From an uncultured Coriobacteriaceae bacterium (GTDB lineage: Bacteria > Actinomycetota > Coriobacteriia > Coriobacteriales > Eggerthellaceae), in assembly GCA_902768975.1 (NCBI GenBank), contig CACXMZ010000006.1:62001-126000 (forward strand): 64,000 bases of DNA, in the 5' to 3' direction. Position numbers and translations under genes: made by a program. The notes under the pieces were generated by a model. It made no database searches. It saw nothing but the letters and a program-made list of their open reading frames with translations, and was not told the DNA's origin. Below, in pieces: positions 7,621 through 15,369 of the stretch. Within the stretch, counting starts at the first letter, position 1, and every line of letters starts with the position of its first letter.

Positions 7621-9411
7621 ATGAATACCAATACCACGCTTGAACAGGCATTTTTGCGTTATATCGCACTCGTGCTGGTGGCTGTTTTGGCTGCGAGTGC
7701 CCTTGCGGGGTGTTCGTTGCTCGGCGGGAACGGCGGGGTTTCGGGCGCGGGTTCGTCCGCGTCGCCCACTTCGACCACGTCCCCTTCGTCGCCCTTGCCG
7801 CCCACGCCCGGCCAGCAATATAACAGCGCCAAAGACTACGCTGCCACGGAAGCCATGGAAGGCAGCGCGGAAATGGGCTATTGGGACGGCGGCGAAATCT
7901 ACCCCTATGACGGCCCCTTCAACACCGAAGAATACAAAGACATCGACGAAGGTGGCTTCATTAGCGTAGCCACGCGCCCCCTTTCCACACTTTCGGCCGA
8001 CGTGGACACGGCCAGCTATTGCAACCTGCGCCGCATGATCCGCGACGGCTACTTCACTGAAGAAGTTCCCGAAGGGGCAGTGCGCATCGAAGAAATGCTC
8101 AATTATTTCACCTACGACTACGCGCTGCCCGAAGGCAAGGACCTGTTTGGCACGACGGTGCAGGTGGCGGACTGCCCGTGGAACAAGAATACCAAGCTGC
8201 TGGTTATGGGCTTTGCAACAGCCCCTGAAGAACGCGACACCAGCGCGGGCAGCAACCTGGTCTTTCTGATCGACGTTTCTGGTTCCATGGAAAGCGCCGA
8301 CAAACTTGAATTGCTCCAAGACGCCTTTGGTGTGCTCGTGGACGAGCTCGACGAAAACGACCGTGTGAGCATCGTGACCTATGCGAGTGGGGAAGACGTG
8401 GTGCTGGAAGGCGCGAGCGGTGCGGAAAAGAAGAAGATCATGCGCGCCATTAATCGCCTGCATGCCGACGGTTCCACCAATGGCGAAGCGGGCCTGAAGA
8501 TGGCTTACGAAATTGCCCAGGACAACTTCATCGAAGGTGGCGTGAACCGCATCATCCTGGCGAGCGACGGCGACCTGAATGTAGGTATGACCGACGAAAG
8601 CAGCCTGGAAGCCTATGTGGCTAAGCAGCGCGAAACGGGCGTCTACCTTTCGGTGCTGGGCTTTGGTAGCGGCAATTACAAAGACAACAAGATGGAAACC
8701 TTGGCCGACAATGGCAACGGATCCTACCACTACATAGACTGCATTGAAGAAGCCGAACGCGTCTTTGGTGAAAAGCTGACGGCGAACTTGGTGCCGCTGG
8801 CCAACGACGTGAAGCTGCAGGTGGAATTTAACCCTGCGCAGGTGAAGGGTTACCGTCTTATTGGCTATGAAAACCGTGCCGTGGCCGACGAAGATTTCCG
8901 CAACGACGAAAAGGACGCGGGCGATGTGGGCCCGGGGCATCAGTTTACCGTGGCCTATGAAATTGCTCTGGCGGACTCTGAGCAGGAAATTGGCGTAACG
9001 GAGCTGAAGTATGGCGAAGGCGCAGGGGCTGCGGGCAGCAACACCAACGGCAGCAGTGACGCAGGCGAGGGAAGCAGTGGTGCCAGCGGTGACGCGGGTG
9101 GCGAAGCCGGCGACATCAGCAGCGAATGGCTGACCTGCACCATGCGCTATATGCCTGTGGGTGAAGCGGCTGCTCAGGAACAAAGCTTTGTGGTGGATGC
9201 TTCGGCACTTACCGAAAACCCGAGCGAAGACTGGCAGTTCGCCGCGGCTGTTATCGAAGCAGGCATGGTGCTGCGCAACAGCGACTATGCTAATGGGGCC
9301 AGCTTAGATGACGCCCTTGAATTGCTGGGCAGGCAAAAAGCCGCCGACCGCGCCGAATTCGCCGAACTCCTCACCGAGCTTGAATACGAACCTGTGGTGG
9401 ATTACGAATAG
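7621..9411 (+). CDS. Surface lipoprotein with von Willebrand factor A domain (YfbK-like)
   Basis: 596 residues from ATG 7621, chosen because AAGGAGG lies 6-8 nt upstream and the lipoprotein signal follows directly; an in-frame start at 7540 has no such support. Lipobox ALAGC gives lipidated Cys31. The N-terminal conserved block LSADVDTASYCNLRRMIRDG, followed by VRIEEMLNYFTYDY, is typical of the YfbK family. The vWA domain begins near residue 210 with the MIDAS motif DVSGSM (Asp218, Ser220, Ser222). A Gly/Ser-rich insertion lies at about residues 460-500 before a conserved C-terminal part ending in an LLTELEYE segment. It probably acts as a metal-dependent adhesion or scaffold protein outside the membrane, within the ECF sigma module. 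Confidence 0.9.
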   Translation: MNTNTTLEQAFLRYIALVLVAVLAASALAGCSLLGGNGGVSGAGSSASPTSTTSPSSPLPPTPGQQYNSAKDYAATEAMEGSAEMGYWDGGEIYPYDGPFNTEEYKDIDEGGFISVATRPLSTLSADVDTASYCNLRRMIRDGYFTEEVPEGAVRIEEMLNYFTYDYALPEGKDLFGTTVQVADCPWNKNTKLLVMGFATAPEERDTSAGSNLVFLIDVSGSMESADKLELLQDAFGVLVDELDENDRVSIVTYASGEDVVLEGASGAEKKKIMRAINRLHADGSTNGEAGLKMAYEIAQDNFIEGGVNRIILASDGDLNVGMTDESSLEAYVAKQRETGVYLSVLGFGSGNYKDNKMETLADNGNGSYHYIDCIEEAERVFGEKLTANLVPLANDVKLQVEFNPAQVKGYRLIGYENRAVADEDFRNDEKDAGDVGPGHQFTVAYEIALADSEQEIGVTELKYGEGAGAAGSNTNGSSDAGEGSSGASGDAGGEAGDISSEWLTCTMRYMPVGEAAAQEQSFVVDASALTENPSEDWQFAAAVIEAGMVLRNSDYANGASLDDALELLGRQKAADRAEFAELLTELEYEPVVDYE

Positions 9412-9492
9412 GTTGCGCGCTGGTAAAAAAGTTGTAGGTCGCCCATGGTAAAGAGTCCGAGGTCGCCCATGGTGAAACAGCGAGCGCGGCAT

Positions 9493-9576
9493 CCAGTGCT
9501 TCAGATAGCCCCGCCGCGCGACCGAGCGTACTTCGTACGTGAGGGTAAGCGCAGAAGGGGCTAGATGATGCGCTGG
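9493..9576. repeat. Imperfect palindromic intergenic sequence
   Basis: CCAGTGCTTCAGATAGCCCC (9493-9512) is largely complementary to 9557-9576. A CGTAC-TTC-GTACG hairpin (9528-9540) lies in the middle, and GCGCGACC at about 9516-9523 complements GGTCGCGC just past the right arm. Two copies of AGGTCGCCCATGGT precede it (about 9436 and 9464). No gene is seen between 9412 and 9606. Confidence 0.5.
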
Positions 9577-9606
9577 GGTCGCGCGCAGCGTCTGGTCGTA
9601 TGGTAT

Positions 9607-9636
9607 GAAAAAAGCGCCGCCCGGTTTGGGCGGCGC
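9607..9636 (-). terminator. Rho-independent terminator of tmRNA
   Basis: Read on the minus strand: a 9-bp GC-only stem (GCGCCGCCC/GGGCGGCGC, 9614-9636) with a 5-nt loop, followed by seven T residues, starting 9 nt after the tmRNA CCA end. Confidence 0.92.
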
Positions 9637-9644
9637 AAAAACGT

Positions 9645-10008
9645 TGGTGGAGGCGCGGCGAATCGAACGCCGGTCCAGGGTAAGCAATCCCCGTGGCACT
9701 ACAAGCTTAGTCGATGAAAAGATTTAAGTGCCAGTTTGCTCACCGACAAACGACCAGCACCGAGTTCGTTCAGTCTTTTATTACCACCATACGAACTACG
9801 TGTGGTAATAGCATCTCCCTCAAATGACGCTTACCGCAGGACAGGAGAAGATCCCACTTAAAGCGGCTGCAAGTAAATTAAGCAGCGAGGGCCATACGGC
9901 CAGTATAGTTTTTGTCAATTAAATTTGACGGTACCCCTGTTTAACGTGGCGAGGAGACCACGACTTGCTCCCCAGTTCAAACCTACCGTGTCGAAACCAG
10001 TCGCCCCC
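9645..10008 (-). ncRNA. ssrA: tmRNA (trans-translation RNA)
   Basis: 364-nt transfer-messenger RNA that rescues stalled ribosomes with SmpB. The 5' end GGGGGCG (10008-10002) pairs with CGCCTCC just before the 3' ACCA (9655-9645), forming the acceptor stem with one G-T pair. GACTGGTTTCGACACGG follows the 5' end as in other tmRNAs. The T arm GGCGTTCGATTCGCC is present next to the 3' end. The tag reading frame ends ...NLIDKNYTGRMALAA followed by TAA (9878-9880 on the complement), with the usual C-terminal ALAA degron. The exact resume codon (AAT or the preceding TCA) is uncertain. A terminator follows. Confidence 0.95.
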
Positions 10009-10152
10009 ATAATGCGGTCGAATCCTTCAGGGACCGACGGCCTTACGCGGGACGCGCGGCCAAAACGGCAAAGAGCGCGTATCCACCTGTCAAAGTACGT
10101 CGCTTAGGGCATTTCGCTCAAAAGCGGAAGAGCATTGTAGCAAATACCTTCC

Positions 10153-10181
10153 TTGTTGCCTACTATTCTTTTCACTACAAT
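10153..10181 (+). promoter_or_regulatory. Sigma-70-type promoter of rdgB
   Basis: TTGTTG (10153-10158), a 17-nt spacer and TACAAT (10176-10181) predict transcription from about 10188, giving a leader of roughly 40 nt before ATG 10230. The rest of the gap from 10009 shows no gene. Confidence 0.6.
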
Positions 10182-10229
10182 GGGGCAAGATTTTAAGGCG
10201 CGTGAAACACAAGGCAGATGGGGTGTTTT

Positions 10230-10850
10230 ATGAAGGTTGTCATTGCCACTAATAATGCTCATAAGGTTGAAGAAATCAAAACCGCCCTGGACTTTGAGGG
10301 CTGGGAGTTTTGCACGCTGCGGGAAGCGGGCCTTAGCTCCGACCCAGCAGAAGACGCGGACACCTTTTTGGGCAATGCACGCATAAAAGCCCAGGCAGCG
10401 CGGGAGGCAGCACTGGCGGCAGGAATGACCTGCGCGGTTTTGGCCGACGACTCCGGTATTGAAGTGGACGCGCTCGGCGGCGCGCCGGGGGTGTATTCTT
10501 CACGCTATGCTGGCGTCGACGGCGACGATGCGGCAAACAACGCCAAGCTTTTGCGCGAACTCGAAGGCGTGCCGGACGAGGAGCGTACCGGGCGTTTTGT
10601 ATGCACGCTCGTATTTTTGGACGAAACGGGCGCGGAAACCTGCGCGCGTGGCACCATTGAAGGGCGCATAGGCTACGCTGAAGCGGGGAGTGGCGGCTTT
10701 GGTTACGACCCCCTGTTCATCCCCGACTGCTTCGGGGGCGAAGTCACGCTTGCCCAGGTTTCCCAAAGCGAAAAGAATGGCGTTTCGCATCGCGGCAACG
10801 CCCTGCGCGAATTAAAGGCGCTACTCGGTGCCCATGTTCCAGGAGTTTAG
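10230..10850 (+). CDS. rdgB: XTP/dITP diphosphatase (Ham1/RdgB)
   Basis: Removes non-canonical purine nucleotides (dITP, XTP) by pyrophosphate hydrolysis, keeping inosine and xanthine out of DNA and RNA. The 206-residue product opens with [17 protein letters not shown] (family phosphate-binding SxNxxK-type motif). It contains [20 protein letters not shown] at about residues 69-88 and [12 protein letters not shown] at about 148-159. ATG 10230 is chosen because homologues start at this MKVVIATNN; an in-frame ATG at 10218 would add four residues. The 3' end overlaps the 3' end of the convergent ahcY gene by 30 bp. Confidence 0.95.
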   Translation: MKVVIATNNAHKVEEIKTALDFEGWEFCTLREAGLSSDPAEDADTFLGNARIKAQAAREAALAAGMTCAVLADDSGIEVDALGGAPGVYSSRYAGVDGDDAANNAKLLRELEGVPDEERTGRFVCTLVFLDETGAETCARGTIEGRIGYAEAGSGGFGYDPLFIPDCFGGEVTLAQVSQSEKNGVSHRGNALRELKALLGAHVPGV

Positions 10851-12080
10851 GTAGGCTTCCTGTTCGGGCGTAAGCGTGTCAATGCTAATGCCGAGCGTTT
10901 CCAGTTTTAGGCGCGCAATTTCGGAGTCGATTTCTTCAGGCACCACATAGACGCCCGGTTCCATTTCCTTAGCATGTTTGACCATGTATTCCGCACCCAG
11001 GGCCTGGTTGGCAAAGCTCATGTCCATGACGTTGGCGGGGTGGCCTTCAGCGCCCGAAAGATTTACCAAGCGCCCTTCGGCCAAAAGCACAATGGTGCGG
11101 CCGTCGGCGAGCGTGTATTCGTCCACCATGGGCTTGAGGCTTTCCTTTTTCACGGCATGTTCTTCGAGCCACGGAATGTTGATTTCGCTATTGAAGTGGC
11201 CTGAATTGCAAATGATGGCGCCGTCCTTCATGTTGGTGTAGCAGCATTCGTCAATTACATTCATGTTGCCCGTAACCGTGCACCACACGTCGGCCAGCTT
11301 GGCCGCTTCTTCGCGCGGGAGCACCTTGAAGCCGTCCATGTATGCTTCCAGCGCGGCCGTCGGGTCAATCTCGCATACGATTACTTGGCAGCCCATGCCC
11401 GCTGCGCGTTTGGCCAGGCCTTTCCCGCACCAGCCATAGCCGCTCACCACAAAGGTGCGGCCCGCAAGCAGACGGTTGGTCAGGCGAATAATACCGTCGA
11501 GGGTGGACTGGCCCGTGCCGTAGCGGTTGTCGAAGAAATGCTTGGTCTTCGCGTCGTTGACCGCAATGATGGGGTAGCGCAAGTCGCCCTTGGCCGCCAT
11601 GGCTTCCAGGCGCACCACACCCGTGGTGGTTTCTTCGGTGCCACCGATGATGTGTTCGAGGGCTTCGGGGCGGGACTCATGTATGCGGCTTACCACGTCG
11701 GCGCCGTCGTCCATGGTGATCTGGGGTTTGGAATCTATGACGGCATCCACATGCTGGTAGTAGGTTTCGGTGTCTTCGCCGCAAATAGCATGCACTTCAA
11801 TGCCGTATTCCTTAACGAGGGCGGCGGCTGTGTCGTCCTGGGTGGAAAGCGGGTTGGAAGCGCAGAGCACCACCTTTGCGCCGCCCGCCACGAGGGTGCG
11901 CATGAGGTTGGCCGTTTCGGTGGTTACGTGCAAGCAGGCGCCAATGGTTACCCCTTCGAGGGGCTTTTCACGTTCGAAGCGCTCGCGGATGTTGGCAAGC
12001 ACGGGCATGTCGCGGTCGGCCCAGAGGATGCGTGCAACACCAGATTCAGCAAGGTTTATGTCTTTAATTTCGGATGCCAT
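10821..12080 (-). CDS. ahcY: S-adenosylhomocysteinase
   Basis: Hydrolyses S-adenosylhomocysteine to adenosine and homocysteine, closing the methylation cycle; cytoplasmic and NAD-dependent. The 419-residue product has [13 protein letters not shown] near the N-terminus, TMDDGADVV at about residue 118, and the NAD-binding loop [20 protein letters not shown] near residue 210. The length and absence of the roughly 40-residue insertion place it in the short archaeal/Thermotoga-like group. ATG 12080 is preferred (GAAAGGAA upstream, and [14 protein letters not shown] matches family N-termini) over an in-frame start at 12128. The 30-bp tail-to-tail overlap with rdgB leaves no room for a separate terminator. 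Confidence 0.95.
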   Translation of the reverse strand: MASEIKDINLAESGVARILWADRDMPVLANIRERFEREKPLEGVTIGACLHVTTETANLMRTLVAGGAKVVLCASNPLSTQDDTAAALVKEYGIEVHAICGEDTETYYQHVDAVIDSKPQITMDDGADVVSRIHESRPEALEHIIGGTEETTTGVVRLEAMAAKGDLRYPIIAVNDAKTKHFFDNRYGTGQSTLDGIIRLTNRLLAGRTFVVSGYGWCGKGLAKRAAGMGCQVIVCEIDPTAALEAYMDGFKVLPREEAAKLADVWCTVTGNMNVIDECCYTNMKDGAIICNSGHFNSEINIPWLEEHAVKKESLKPMVDEYTLADGRTIVLLAEGRLVNLSGAEGHPANVMDMSFANQALGAEYMVKHAKEMEPGVYVVPEEIDSEIARLKLETLGISIDTLTPEQEAYLNSWNMGTE

Positions 12081-12113
12081 GAGGTTCCTTTCAGTTTTAA
12101 AAGCGTGGAAGCG

Positions 12114-12119
12114 ATTATA
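12114..12119 (-). promoter_or_regulatory. -10 hexamer of ahcY
   Basis: On the minus strand a perfect TATAAT lies 34 nt before ATG 12080, predicting a leader of about 27 nt. A TTGACA lies only 3 nt upstream of it and so cannot be its -35. Confidence 0.5.
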
Positions 12120-12188
12120 GCTTGTCAAGAAACCATGAAGAACTGTTACTTGATAATACGCAATTTATTTACGTGCTTTGAACAGCCG

Positions 12189-12275
12189 TGAGACATTTTT
12201 GAGACCTTTTTGAGGTGCGTTTGTTGAGATTTCTGAGTACATTTTTGAGACATATTTGAGACCTTTTTGAGGTGC
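12189..12275. repeat. Two 30-bp direct repeats with 57-bp period between ahcY and comF
   Basis: 12189-12218 and 12246-12275 are identical except for one base. The core TGAGACCTTTTTGAGGTGC is preceded by TGAGACATTTT-like sequence, and further TTTTGAGAY motifs lie between. The block sits in the divergent intergenic region (12120-12371), upstream of both genes. The rest of the gap holds no gene. Confidence 0.75.
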
Positions 12276-12371
12276 TTTCTGTGACCTTTTATGTGTAAGC
12301 TAGTAGCTGTAGATGGGAGGCCGAGGGTTACTACACGAAGAGCCCGAAGGCATTTGAATAGGGGATAAGAA

Positions 12372-13124
12372 ATGCAGGCCTCCCACGCTCTAAGACAATA
12401 CGCGCATGCATATGCGCAAGCGGCAGCAGAAGTGGTAGCAGAATCATTATGGCCCACGCGATGTGTGGTCTGTGGCGCCTTAGGGGAAGTGCTCTGTTCG
12501 TCTTGCGTAGCGCAGCTTCCTTTTATAGACCAGGCGCGGGCGTGCCCCCGCTGCGGGGCTCCTTTTGGGCAGCATCAGTGTTGCGAATGCAATAGCTTTA
12601 GCTTGAAGGGTTTGGGGCGCAGTTGCCTTCCTTTTAATTCCTGTGTTTCAGCGGTGCATTACAGCGAAGACGTGGCGCGCATTGTGCGCGCCCGCAAAGA
12701 CCACGATGAACGGCGGCTTGCGCGGGTCATGGCTTTCTACATTGCCTGCGCCATTCCGCCTGCATGGATGGAAGAGCCTGCGGTACTGGTTCCAGTTCCT
12801 GGGACGGTAGCGGCGCTGCGTAGGCGTGGTTTCGACCATGGCCTTGAACTTGTGAAAGAGGTAGGGCAGCTTATAGATCTTCCGGTTAAGAGCGTGTTGC
12901 GTGTGGCTCAAACGCAGGATCAGCGCGGCCTGGGGCGCCAGCTGCGTGCCCAAAATGTTTCAGGACGTTTTTCGGTGCAAGGGGTGGGCGTTACCCATGT
13001 ACCTGCGCGCGTCATCTTGGTGGACGATGTGTATACCACGGGCTCAACCGTTATGGCAGCAACAGATGCCTTGCGCGAAGCGGGGGCAGCCGAAGTTTTT
13101 GTAGCAAGCTTTGCCCGCGTGTAG
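12372..13124 (+). CDS. ComF-family amidophosphoribosyltransferase-like protein
   Basis: 250 residues. The N-terminal zinc-ribbon-like part has paired cysteines (C31/C34, C42/C45, C58/C61 and C70/C71/C73). A type I phosphoribosyltransferase domain follows, with the PRPP loop VILVDDVYTTGST at 214-226 and LVPVPGTVAALRRRGFDH earlier. This is the layout of ComFC/GntX proteins, associated with DNA uptake in competent bacteria, though many carriers are not known to be competent. The start ATG follows AGGGGATAAGAA. It is divergent from ahcY and is followed by two tRNA genes. Naming it a competence factor would be inference from family only. Confidence 0.88.
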   Translation: MQASHALRQYAHAYAQAAAEVVAESLWPTRCVVCGALGEVLCSSCVAQLPFIDQARACPRCGAPFGQHQCCECNSFSLKGLGRSCLPFNSCVSAVHYSEDVARIVRARKDHDERRLARVMAFYIACAIPPAWMEEPAVLVPVPGTVAALRRRGFDHGLELVKEVGQLIDLPVKSVLRVAQTQDQRGLGRQLRAQNVSGRFSVQGVGVTHVPARVILVDDVYTTGSTVMAATDALREAGAAEVFVASFARV

Positions 13125-13146
13125 CTAAGTTATGAATCCCATACAC

Positions 13147-13177
13147 TTGCACCACGCGCACAGATTATTGCTATAAT
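13147..13177 (+). promoter_or_regulatory. Promoter of the tRNA-Pro/tRNA-Gly pair
   Basis: TATAAT (13172-13177) lies 15 nt before the first tRNA base. TTGCAC (13147-13152) is a possible -35, though the 19-nt spacer is long. Confidence 0.6.
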
Positions 13178-13192
13178 AGCTACTCCGTAATT

Positions 13193-13269
13193 CGGGACGT
13201 GGCGCAGTTTGGTAGCGCGCTTGCTTTGGGAGCAAGATGTCGCAGGTTCGAATCCTGTCGTCCCGACCA
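13193..13269 (+). tRNA. tRNA-Pro (anticodon TGG)
   Basis: 77-nt cloverleaf with CCA encoded. Acceptor CGGGACG/CGTCCCG, D stem GCGC/GCGC, anticodon stem CTTGC/GCAAG with loop TTTGGGA (TGG), and T arm GCAGG-TTCGAAT-CCTGT. One nucleotide separates it from tRNA-Gly. Confidence 0.97.
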
Positions 13270-13270
13270 C

Positions 13271-13344
13271 GCGGGCGTAGTTCAATGGTAGAACCGGAGC
13301 CTTCCAAGCTCCTGACGCGGGTTCGATTCCCGTCGCCCGCTCCA
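13271..13344 (+). tRNA. tRNA-Gly (anticodon TCC)
   Basis: 74-nt cloverleaf with CCA encoded. Acceptor GCGGGCG/CGCCCGC, anticodon stem GGAGC/GCTCC with loop CTTCCAA (TCC), and T arm GCGGG-TTCGATT-CCCGT. Co-transcribed with tRNA-Pro. Confidence 0.97.
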
Positions 13345-13568
13345 TTAAATCGTTCACTAAGCACCCTTTTTCCCCAGCCAGGTTTTCGTTCATCATTTCA
13401 CCACGGGCGACCAGGTCATAACCGTGCCTTATGGTAAAATTACAAGGCTTTATGCGGCTGTAGTTGCGGGGTGTGCGCCGCATTGTGTGCACTCCAAGTC
13501 CATGGCAGATGCGGTCAAAAGGACCCACGTAAACGGTGTATATGCGGCAACGCACGTGCACGGTGAGC
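13345..13568 (+). other. Intergenic region after the tRNA pair
   Basis: No recognisable gene or clear hairpin terminator. A possible -10 (TAAAAT, 13435-13440) could serve the downstream operon. An open frame from GTG 13424 to a stop at 13580-13582 (52 codons) is seen but lacks a ribosome-binding site and resembles nothing known to me. Confidence 0.4.
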
Positions 13569-13712
13569 ATGGCGCATTCTAGAAGTAAGTCGCACCGCCC
13601 GTTATTGCGGCATCCGGCTGCACGGGCGAGAGGGCGAAAGGCCAGGCAGGCAGCGCAAAACGCTGTGGTCAAGGTCGCAGCCCCAGTGCGCGAGTGTGGG
13701 GGCAAAGACTAG
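13569..13712 (+). CDS. Possible small, strongly basic protein
   Basis: A 47-codon frame (MAHSRSKSHRPLLRHPAARA at the N-terminus) very rich in Arg, Lys and His. It ends 58 nt before the lipoprotein start. The ribosome-binding site is poor (GGTGAG) and I recognise no homologue. The frame that leads into the lipoprotein gene just downstream is also strongly basic, so the whole stretch may be a translated leader, a degraded 5' extension, or non-coding. Low certainty. Confidence 0.22.
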   Translation: MAHSRSKSHRPLLRHPAARARGRKARQAAQNAVVKVAAPVRECGGKD

Positions 13713-13770
13713 GTCAGCGCGTAAAGCCTACAAAAGAAAACCGGCCAGAAGAAGGAAGGCCCAAAACGCC

Positions 13771-15003
13771 ATGAAACGTACGAACCGCAAGCTTTCTTTA
13801 GTGTTAGTTGCCCTGTGTGCCTGCGCCATCGCGGCGGCGCTCAGTGGTTGCGAAGCCCTTGGTATTGGCAATACCGGCAATGGCATCCCGCAGGTGGGGC
13901 AGGCCAAGGTTGCCGCGCCTACCATCAGCGAAGAAGGTGTTTTGCGCGTGGGCGTAGACGCAGCTAATGCGCCGTTTTCCACGTTGGTCGACGGCAAAAT
14001 GGTGGGCATCGACGTAGACATCGCAGCGGCCCTGGGCGACGAGTTGGGCGTGAAGGTTAAAGTGGTGGACGTAGGCGCCAACCCCGAAGAAGCGCTCGAC
14101 AAGGGCACAGTCGACGTGGTCTTGGGCATGGACGCTTCCGACACGGCTGCTACCTGCTGGCTTTCCGACCCCTACCTTTCAACGGCCGTGGCTATTTTCG
14201 CAACATCTTCGGGGGCCATTATGCCCACGGCGGCAAGCAAGCCCGTCATTGAAGCCCAGGAATCTTCCATGAGCGCCTGGGAAATTACCAACCAATTCGG
14301 CGAAGAAGCGCTTAAGACGGCTCCGGATCTGCGCACGGTGTTTGAAGACCTCGAAAGCGGCAATACCACCTATGCGGCGGCGGACGCCATTATTGGTTCG
14401 TACGTGGCCCACACTTCGGGCGGAAAGGCCCAGATCATTGGCCTTATGCAAAAGCCGGGCGGTTATTGCGTGGGCGTGGCTGCGGCCAACAACGACCTTA
14501 AGCCCATCATCGCCGACGCGGTGAAGGCCCTGCGCGAGTCGGGCGTGATTGGCGTGGTGGCAAGCAAATGGCTGGGCAGCTCCATTAATATGAGCGCGCT
14601 GGCGCTTACCGAAGCGGCGGCAAAGGGCGACGCTTTGGCGGCCGAAGAAGACAAGGGCGAAGAAGCATCGAGTTCGAGTGAGCCAAAGGAATCGAGCATA
14701 GGCGCGGTAGGTGGCAATGCGGTGAACTTGCAGGACGACGGTACCCAGCCTGGCCAAACTACTGCCGATGCTGGTGCCACGACCGATGCCTATTGGGGCT
14801 ACACCTACGACACGACCGACTACGGCAATACCTATACAGAGCCTGAAGCGACTTATACCGAACAGACTGACGGAGGTGCGGCTTATACCGAAGATGCGGG
14901 CGTCCAGGATGCGGGCGACGCTGGCTATGTTGACGGTGGTGGAACGGACGCAGCTGCTGAAGGTGGCGAAGCTCCGGCTGGTGCAGAAGGTGAAGCAGCC
15001 TAA
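13771..15003 (+). CDS. Family 3 solute-binding lipoprotein (amino-acid ABC type) with Tyr/Thr/Glu-rich tail
   Basis: 410 residues from ATG 13771, the start that puts a proper lipoprotein signal (KRTNRK, hydrophobic core, lipobox LSGC, Cys27) at the N-terminus; in-frame GTG 13696 would add 25 basic residues. Residues of about 50-275 form a periplasmic-binding-protein type 3 domain (EGVLRVGVDAANAPFSTL, VGIDVDIAAALGDELGVKVK, LSDPYLSTAVAIFA). The last 100 or so residues are a low-complexity Ser/Glu then Tyr/Thr/Ala/Gly-rich tail, unusual for a binding protein. No ABC permease or ATPase is adjacent; instead two acidic membrane proteins follow (TAATG overlap). It could be a sensor rather than a transporter part. 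Confidence 0.85.
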   Translation: MKRTNRKLSLVLVALCACAIAAALSGCEALGIGNTGNGIPQVGQAKVAAPTISEEGVLRVGVDAANAPFSTLVDGKMVGIDVDIAAALGDELGVKVKVVDVGANPEEALDKGTVDVVLGMDASDTAATCWLSDPYLSTAVAIFATSSGAIMPTAASKPVIEAQESSMSAWEITNQFGEEALKTAPDLRTVFEDLESGNTTYAAADAIIGSYVAHTSGGKAQIIGLMQKPGGYCVGVAAANNDLKPIIADAVKALRESGVIGVVASKWLGSSINMSALALTEAAAKGDALAAEEDKGEEASSSSEPKESSIGAVGGNAVNLQDDGTQPGQTTADAGATTDAYWGYTYDTTDYGNTYTEPEATYTEQTDGGAAYTEDAGVQDAGDAGYVDGGGTDAAAEGGEAPAGAEGEAA

Positions 15004-15332
15004 TGCCAAGTGAAAAGGACTTTTCGTTAATTAGTGTGTCTTCGGACGAAGAAGACGACATTGTCATACAGGCGGGTGCAGTAAGCGCGCCTGCTTCGGA
15101 AGCTGGGGTTGAAGTTAGTGGAGCCGAGGAAGGCGAAGATTTCGGCGACTACGAAGACGAAGCACCTGCCCCACGCAGGGCTCAGGCGGCCAACGGCATG
15201 CTCACGTCCGAAGAAGACCTCAACGCGCCCATGCCTTATGCCGGCATGCAGCGCGCAATTATGATTGGGTTCGTCCTGCTGCTTGCTGCGGCAGTGGCGT
15301 ATTGGTTTTTCATTCGCCCCGTAAGCGGCTAG
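15003..15332 (+). CDS. Small acidic protein with C-terminal membrane helix
   Basis: 109 residues. The first 75 or so are acidic (EEDD, EEGEDFGDYEDEAPAPR-like runs) and likely disordered. One membrane helix lies near the C-terminus (IMIGFVLLLAAAVAYWFFI), followed by a few residues. The start codon overlaps the stop of the binding lipoprotein (TAATG), so the two are translationally coupled. I do not recognise a family. The large cytoplasmic acidic region matches the style of the next gene product, hinting at a joint complex. Confidence 0.75.
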   Translation: MPSEKDFSLISVSSDEEDDIVIQAGAVSAPASEAGVEVSGAEEGEDFGDYEDEAPAPRRAQAANGMLTSEEDLNAPMPYAGMQRAIMIGFVLLLAAAVAYWFFIRPVSG

Positions 15333-15369
15333 CAATTGCTGGCGCGCAAGCGGGTGGAGGCCTGCGAAT

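Noticed and set aside
7549-9183. 544-codon open frame antisense to the vWA lipoprotein gene
   Set aside because: His/Val/Phe-rich translation with no domain; the sense strand carries an unmistakable vWA protein.
9925-10107. Short open frame across the tmRNA 5' end
   Set aside because: Lies within the structured tmRNA gene and its upstream region.
12146-12457. Minus-strand frame with repeated HLKKVSKMS-type sequence upstream of ahcY
   Set aside because: Its repeats are only the translation of the direct DNA repeats; no ribosome-binding site and no homology.
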